This document shows positions 59,706-64,000 of a stretch of 64,000 nt of DNA, one piece after another (position 1 is the stretch's first letter; every line of letters starts with the position of its first letter). Below the pieces are notes generated by a model. That model worked only from the letters and a program-made list of their open reading frames with translations, did not search any database and had not been told where the DNA came from. The stretch spans positions 12,034,744 to 12,098,743 of the forward strand of contig CM055759.1 of the NCBI GenBank assembly GCA_029465975.1. Direction: 5' to 3'. The stretch comes from Dallia pectoralis. Lineage: Eukaryota; Chordata; Actinopteri; Esociformes; Umbridae. A program made the position numbers and the translations under genes.

Positions 59706-62043
59706 ACCAACTACCATGGCTGTATGCCTACATGCTACTGGAGGGAAGATTCACTAATCACAATATCTAATCTGCAGTTCTGTGGTGCACGCAAAGCAAC
59801 AAAAACAAGTGGTCTTGTGTACTATGCAACTCCAGATTCAAAACCTAAAAGGTAAATAAATGACAGTGATAAATGACTTAAATGTAAAGTGCATAGAGTA
59901 TTAGACCGGGATTTGACCTCTACGCGAGGACAGCCAAAGCTTGGTACACCCCTCTTTTATGTAGATCACAATAGAATCATTAGTGGGACACCATGCCCCA
60001 AGAGTAATCAGCCTCTCCCTAGAGTCACCAAGTGATGTCATCATGTTCTGTAAAGTCCCTCTTTTAGTTTTTTGCTTGACCATTAGGCTCTCCTGAATTC
60101 AATGTTATAAGCCAGTCAAACAGCAGTGATGCTGCAAAATGTGTTTTTCGTGATAGAGTAGAAGTCAAACATCATATAGTAATTTATAGAACCTAAACCG
60201 TTTGAGCCAGAAAAGAATAAAGAATAAAGTCTTGAATGAATAACCTCTCAAACATATAAAAAATACACTTAAAATAATATGTTGTAATTACTTTTCTTCT
60301 ACCATCTGTTTAGCCATGTACAAACCATGCGCTTTCATGCATTTATCTGAAATAGTAGTATCTTTTTCACTGAAATGTCCCATAATATTGTAAAATATGT
60401 CGTATACCTACATATACCTCAAATTAAATATTTGCAGGACCCCTTGATTTTTTGTAACGTCTCAGCTAGCTGGCTTGGCTGGCTGGTTTGCTGGCTAGTT
60501 ATTATTATTGTTAGAAAGTTAAGTTAATATCTATTATTATACAACCTAATATCTAACCTACCAAAATAACATAGCAACGGCATGATACAAACAAAAGACA
60601 GAAAATGAGAGAAGGTGAGGAAGAATAAATAAATAGCAGATATTGGCAAGAAAGGAACACTTAAAATGTTCCATAGACATTTCAATCATGCTTAAATGTT
60701 TCCAGATCAATAGGAGCTGAATGCACAACTTTGTTTAGCCAGGACAACAATCCTGTTCAGTGAGAACTGCTTCTATATGTTAGTAAGGAGATTCAATTCA
60801 AAATGTGTGAATATCAATGTGTGCTCACAGCGTTTAGGCAGCCGGAGAATGTTGATATTTTGATAGAACATCTATTCATTCCATATATGCTCTCCTGAAA
60901 CAGTTTTAGGATGCATTAATCTTTTTTTGAATAAGAGTTGAACATAATCAGTACAACTCTTATTCAGGATTACAAACTGCTGAAATGTTCTGCTTAGTGC
61001 CCTCATTTCCTGAATCTCCTAACGCATGTGCTCACATTGTTTAGTGGTACTCCCGTTCAACGGGGGATTACAGAGTGCCCTGGGAGAGGCATTGTGTAAC
61101 GACATGACTGTTATCCCGGATAAATCTCTTATCCTGCATGATTTGTTCAGGAAACTCAATTGACGGGGATTAGGTCAGATAAGGGTGTGTTGCGATATGG
61201 GGGCTAATCTGTGTCCTCCTACATAACATGTCCCCAAACTGGTCTACATTAACATGCTTTGTCTCTGTCTTTCTACAGACATACACAAACACCTCTAATA
61301 CCCATTGTGTTTTATTGAGCTCAGTGTCTGTGGGTGTATCATCGGGACAGAAAACTAATCTTATAAGTACTTATCTTTTGGATTTTTATCTTTGGTGTCC
61401 TTCTGTTAATATAGTCATACTATTGTCTCAGAATTTCAAATCCAGCTCTATCATGAATATGATGACGTTAGATCTGCTTCAACGTTAGCATCATTATCAT
61501 AATTTTGTTGTTTTTATTTTCAAAATTCATTGTTCTCAACTGTTTTCTGCCAGCTGGCAATGTTTAACGGCGTTCAGTTTTTGTGTTGGAATAATAGAGT
61601 GTGGTCGTAGACTTAAACATGACATCACAGTTGAATGCTTTGTGGCAGTAGTGGGGTGATTAAGGAAAATACATTATGTATGATCTGAAACAGCGATTAA
61701 AAACCCCTCTCTCTTTCTAGTTTTTACCAGACTAAACCACCCTATAATCGGTGACCTGTAATCTCAGATTGGAATAAAAGTCTTTATCTGTGTATAAGTG
61801 TTTATCTACTCATAGAATATATTGTTTAAAATAGACAACACTACAAAAGATATTGACATTTTTGTTTGTTTTACCCAGTTTATATATTTTAACTATACTA
61901 TTTAATTTTTTATACAAAACTAAATTATTTATTATACAATACAAATGAAACTTTTTCACTGATTTTCTCTACATTAGCTTTCAATTCTTCTTCAACCTAC
62001 CAACCCTACACTGTACCCACCAATGAGCACCTAAGTCCCCAAC
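59706..62043. other. intergenic, no recognised feature
   Basis: AT-rich sequence without recognisable exons; only small low-complexity runs. Confidence 0.55.
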
Positions 62044-62580
62044 CTACCATCAATGTCGGTCTACGCCCCCAACCCAACCCCTATGTCAGTCTGCATACCC
62101 CCACCGTCAACCCAACCCCCATGTCAGTCTACACCCCCCCACCAGCAACCCAACCCCTATGTCAGTCTACACACCCCCAACCCAACCCCTATGTCGGTCT
62201 ACACACCCCCAACACCTATGTCGGTCTTCACACCCCCACCCCCAACCCAACCACTATGTTAGTCTACACACCCCTAACCACTATGTCGGTCTACACACCC
62301 CCACCCTTAACCCAACCCCTATGTCAGTCTACACACCCCCAACCCCTATGTCGGTCTACACACCACCACCCTTAACCCAACCCCTTTGTCAGTCTACACA
62401 CCCCCAACCCCTATGTCGGTTTACACACCCCCACCCTTAACCCAACCCCTATGTCAGTCTACACACCCCCAACCCCTATGTCGGTCTACACACCCCCACC
62501 CTTAACCCAACCCCTATGTCGGTCTACACACCCCAACCCCTAGGTCGGTCTACACACCACCACACCCCAGACCACTCCCA
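62044..62580. repeat. minisatellite of CCCCTATGTCGGTCTACACACC-type units
   Basis: Units of roughly 22-50 bp combine aacccctatgtcggtctac with acacccccaccctta. The later part (about 62220-62530) follows a longer compound period. Confidence 0.92.
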
Positions 62581-62837
62581 GGCCCACTCCCTATGTCAGT
62601 CTTCACACCACCACACCCCAGCCCACCCCCTATATCAGTCTACACACTCCCGCCCCTAGCCCAAAAGCGCCACCACCCCAGTCGATGCTCCAGCACCAGG
62701 GCCAAGAAGGTAATTTGTGGTGTGGCCCCTCCCCTCACTCCTCCCATCACATCCTGACACCAGTAAGCATCAGAGACTAATGGCCCTGTTCATTTAGCCA
62801 GGCTCTAGGGACCTCAGCTCATTGTCTCTAATAGGAT

Positions 62838-62865
62838 ACACACACACACACACACACATACACAG

Positions 62866-62904
<39 letters not shown>
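62838..62904. repeat. (CA)n microsatellite
   Basis: Two ca runs separated by tacacaggc. Confidence 0.95.
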
Positions 62905-62908
<4 letters not shown>

Positions 62909-62940
62909 GTGGATACAATAAGTCTCCATACCCCTGTAAA
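62905..62940. mobile_element. short Tc1-like terminal fragment
   Basis: cagtggatacaataagtctc and catacccctgta resemble the Tc1-type end also seen, in the other orientation, at 28890-28930. It is very short. Confidence 0.4.
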
Positions 62941-62964
62941 TAGTCTCCACACTGTAAATACACA

Positions 62965-63023
62965 CATACATACATACATACATACATACATACATACATA
63001 CATACATACATACATACATACAC
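62965..63023. repeat. (CATA)n microsatellite
   Basis: About 15 perfect cata units. Confidence 0.97.
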
Positions 63024-63722
63024 ACAAAGTGTTTATTAGTGTGATCAACATCAGGCACCATTAAGGTGGGGATACACCCTACTGACTCTCAGGCAGTTCC
63101 ACCCCTGTCAAAATTACCATTGTCCACAGCATGATGTGATATCCTAGCTGTAGACTAGACAGGGTGGTCTTGTTTCAGTGGATTGTTACATCTGATATTG
63201 AATAGGTAATATCAACTCATTGTGTAGCAGGATTTCCCAATTCTCCAATAACAGTATACCACATAAGCATATGGCAGGAACACATGCAAATCAATTGGTT
63301 ATATTTAAATGCAGAGTACACACCCTTCCCCGTTACCATGTCCAACCAAGCATCCCTAATTCCACAGTTGGAATAATCCCAGCTTGTTTAGAGTTTTAGG
63401 GCAGAAAAGTGAGTAGACCTCCTAGACTGTTGTCTATGTTTCACATATTTGGACATATGAATATGTAATCCCCACAAAAATACTACTTAAAGATAGTTCT
63501 TTTAACAAATGACAGTAATAGATTATACTTTGCATACAAACATCTACAGAAATTCCATTTTATTTCTGCCCACTATGCTATATAGGACTGGTCTGTGTGT
63601 CTTTTACCCTACATTGAGTGATGTTTGAGGTGATTCTGTTGTAGCTTTGCTTGTGTGTTCTACTGCAATATCAATGTTCATTTTTTGACAGACCTCAAAT
63701 TCTCCTGAAAAAAGAAAGCAAA
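63024..63722. other. no recognised feature
   Basis: Unique-looking sequence between microsatellites and a possible exon on the - strand. If that exon is real, part of this is its 3'UTR. Confidence 0.5.
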
Positions 63723-64000
63723 TCATCCTAAAAACCCGTTTGACACCTCCTCCATGACACCTCCATCTTTTATGGATGGTATGAGGTTCTTTTGTTCAAA
63801 GGCAGCCATCGTTGACTTGACTGTCCACAACATATTCTTCAATTTGTTATGATATTCAACCAGAAGTTCTGACAAATGTCCATCCTGTCTTGATATTCTT
63901 TCTTCTTCCTTTCTGAGGCACAATAAAATCCACGTTTTTTGGAGCTTCTCTCTGACATTTTTCTCAGGCACTTTAACATTAATGGCAATAGCATTGGTGG
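63723..64000 (-). CDS. possible terminal exon of an unidentified gene, partial
   Basis: The - strand is open from the window edge to a TGA at 63725-63723, at least 91 codons. It reads VPEKNVREKLQKTWILLCLR, then KEEERISRQDGHLSELLVEY, then HNKLKNMLWTVKSTMAAFEQ and KNLIPSIKDGGVMEEVSNGF. The composition is charged and amphipathic, predicting alpha helix or coiled coil, and is unlike the repeat-derived frames elsewhere. I do not recognise the family. The exon's 5' end and acceptor lie outside the window or are not evident. It could instead be a chance frame or a transposon relic. Confidence 0.4.
   Translation of the reverse strand, partial: TNAIAINVKVPEKNVREKLQKTWILLCLRKEEERISRQDGHLSELLVEYHNKLKNMLWTVKSTMAAFEQKNLIPSIKDGGVMEEVSNGFLG

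Noticed and set aside
58814..59757. 292-codon Cys/Leu/Pro/Ala-rich frame
   Set aside because: The CCTG-type minisatellite is open in three + frames and two - frames; composition follows the repeat.
1..64000. An undescribed multi-gene system
   Set aside because: Only two recognisable host genes, an unidentified exon and many repeats are present. They have no evident functional linkage beyond being neighbours.

Overview
This window is nuclear DNA from a ray-finned (teleost) fish. It has split vertebrate genes with GT-AG introns, teleost-type DNA transposons (hAT, Tc1/mariner, CMC/EnSpm-like), LINE fragments, a SINE-like tail and long CA/GT microsatellites. It shows no sign of prokaryotic organisation. 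I cannot name the species from the sequence.

Two host genes can be reconstructed, and they converge on each other. A GSG1-like four-transmembrane protein (gsg1l2 or gsg1l type) lies on the + strand in five coding exons from 18664 to 34695 and joins to a 319-residue protein. A heparan sulfate glucosamine 3-O-sulfotransferase (HS3ST3/HS3ST6 type) lies on the - strand in three coding exons from 53963 down to 38183 and joins to 371 residues. Their 3' ends face each other across about 3.5 kb (34696-38182), which holds a candidate poly(A) signal for each. A third, partial coding exon of unknown identity may enter from the right edge on the - strand (63723-64000). The first 16 kb contains no recognisable host gene.

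Transposons by region: a SINE-like tail at 3.6 kb; a 1.9 kb non-autonomous hAT element with GGTCTCG-rich ends at 5.76-7.65 kb; a Tc1 fragment at 8.7 kb beside a 3.4 kb CMC/EnSpm-like element (9.07-12.51 kb) that carries zinc-finger-like remnants and a 42-bp minisatellite; an LTR-element end at 13.5 kb; a complete but internally deleted Tc1/IS630-type element at 16.7-17.6 kb; and a long hairpin element at 17.7-18.1 kb. A hAT element interrupts a 54-bp satellite array at 26.6 kb. LINE fragments lie at 39.4-40.3 kb and 51.6-52.6 kb, a foldback MITE at 44.4 kb, and a solo LTR at 57.2 kb.

Tandem repeats are the dominant feature, at very roughly a fifth to a quarter of the window by my count. The largest are a 54-bp array of about 4.4 kb in intron 2 of the GSG1-like gene and a 3.2 kb array with higher-order units in intron 1 of the sulfotransferase gene. 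Others have units of 10, 21, 22, 24, 25, 42, 45, 47, 55 and 60 bp. Many long open frames in the window, including one of 888 codons, are by-products of repeat units whose length is a multiple of three.

I found no operon-like or otherwise new gene system. The most unusual structures are a minisatellite born inside a LINE reverse-transcriptase fragment, a minisatellite inside a predicted intron of a CMC element, a 54-bp array split by a hAT with a perfect 8-bp target duplication, and an extra small intron in the sulfotransferase domain.
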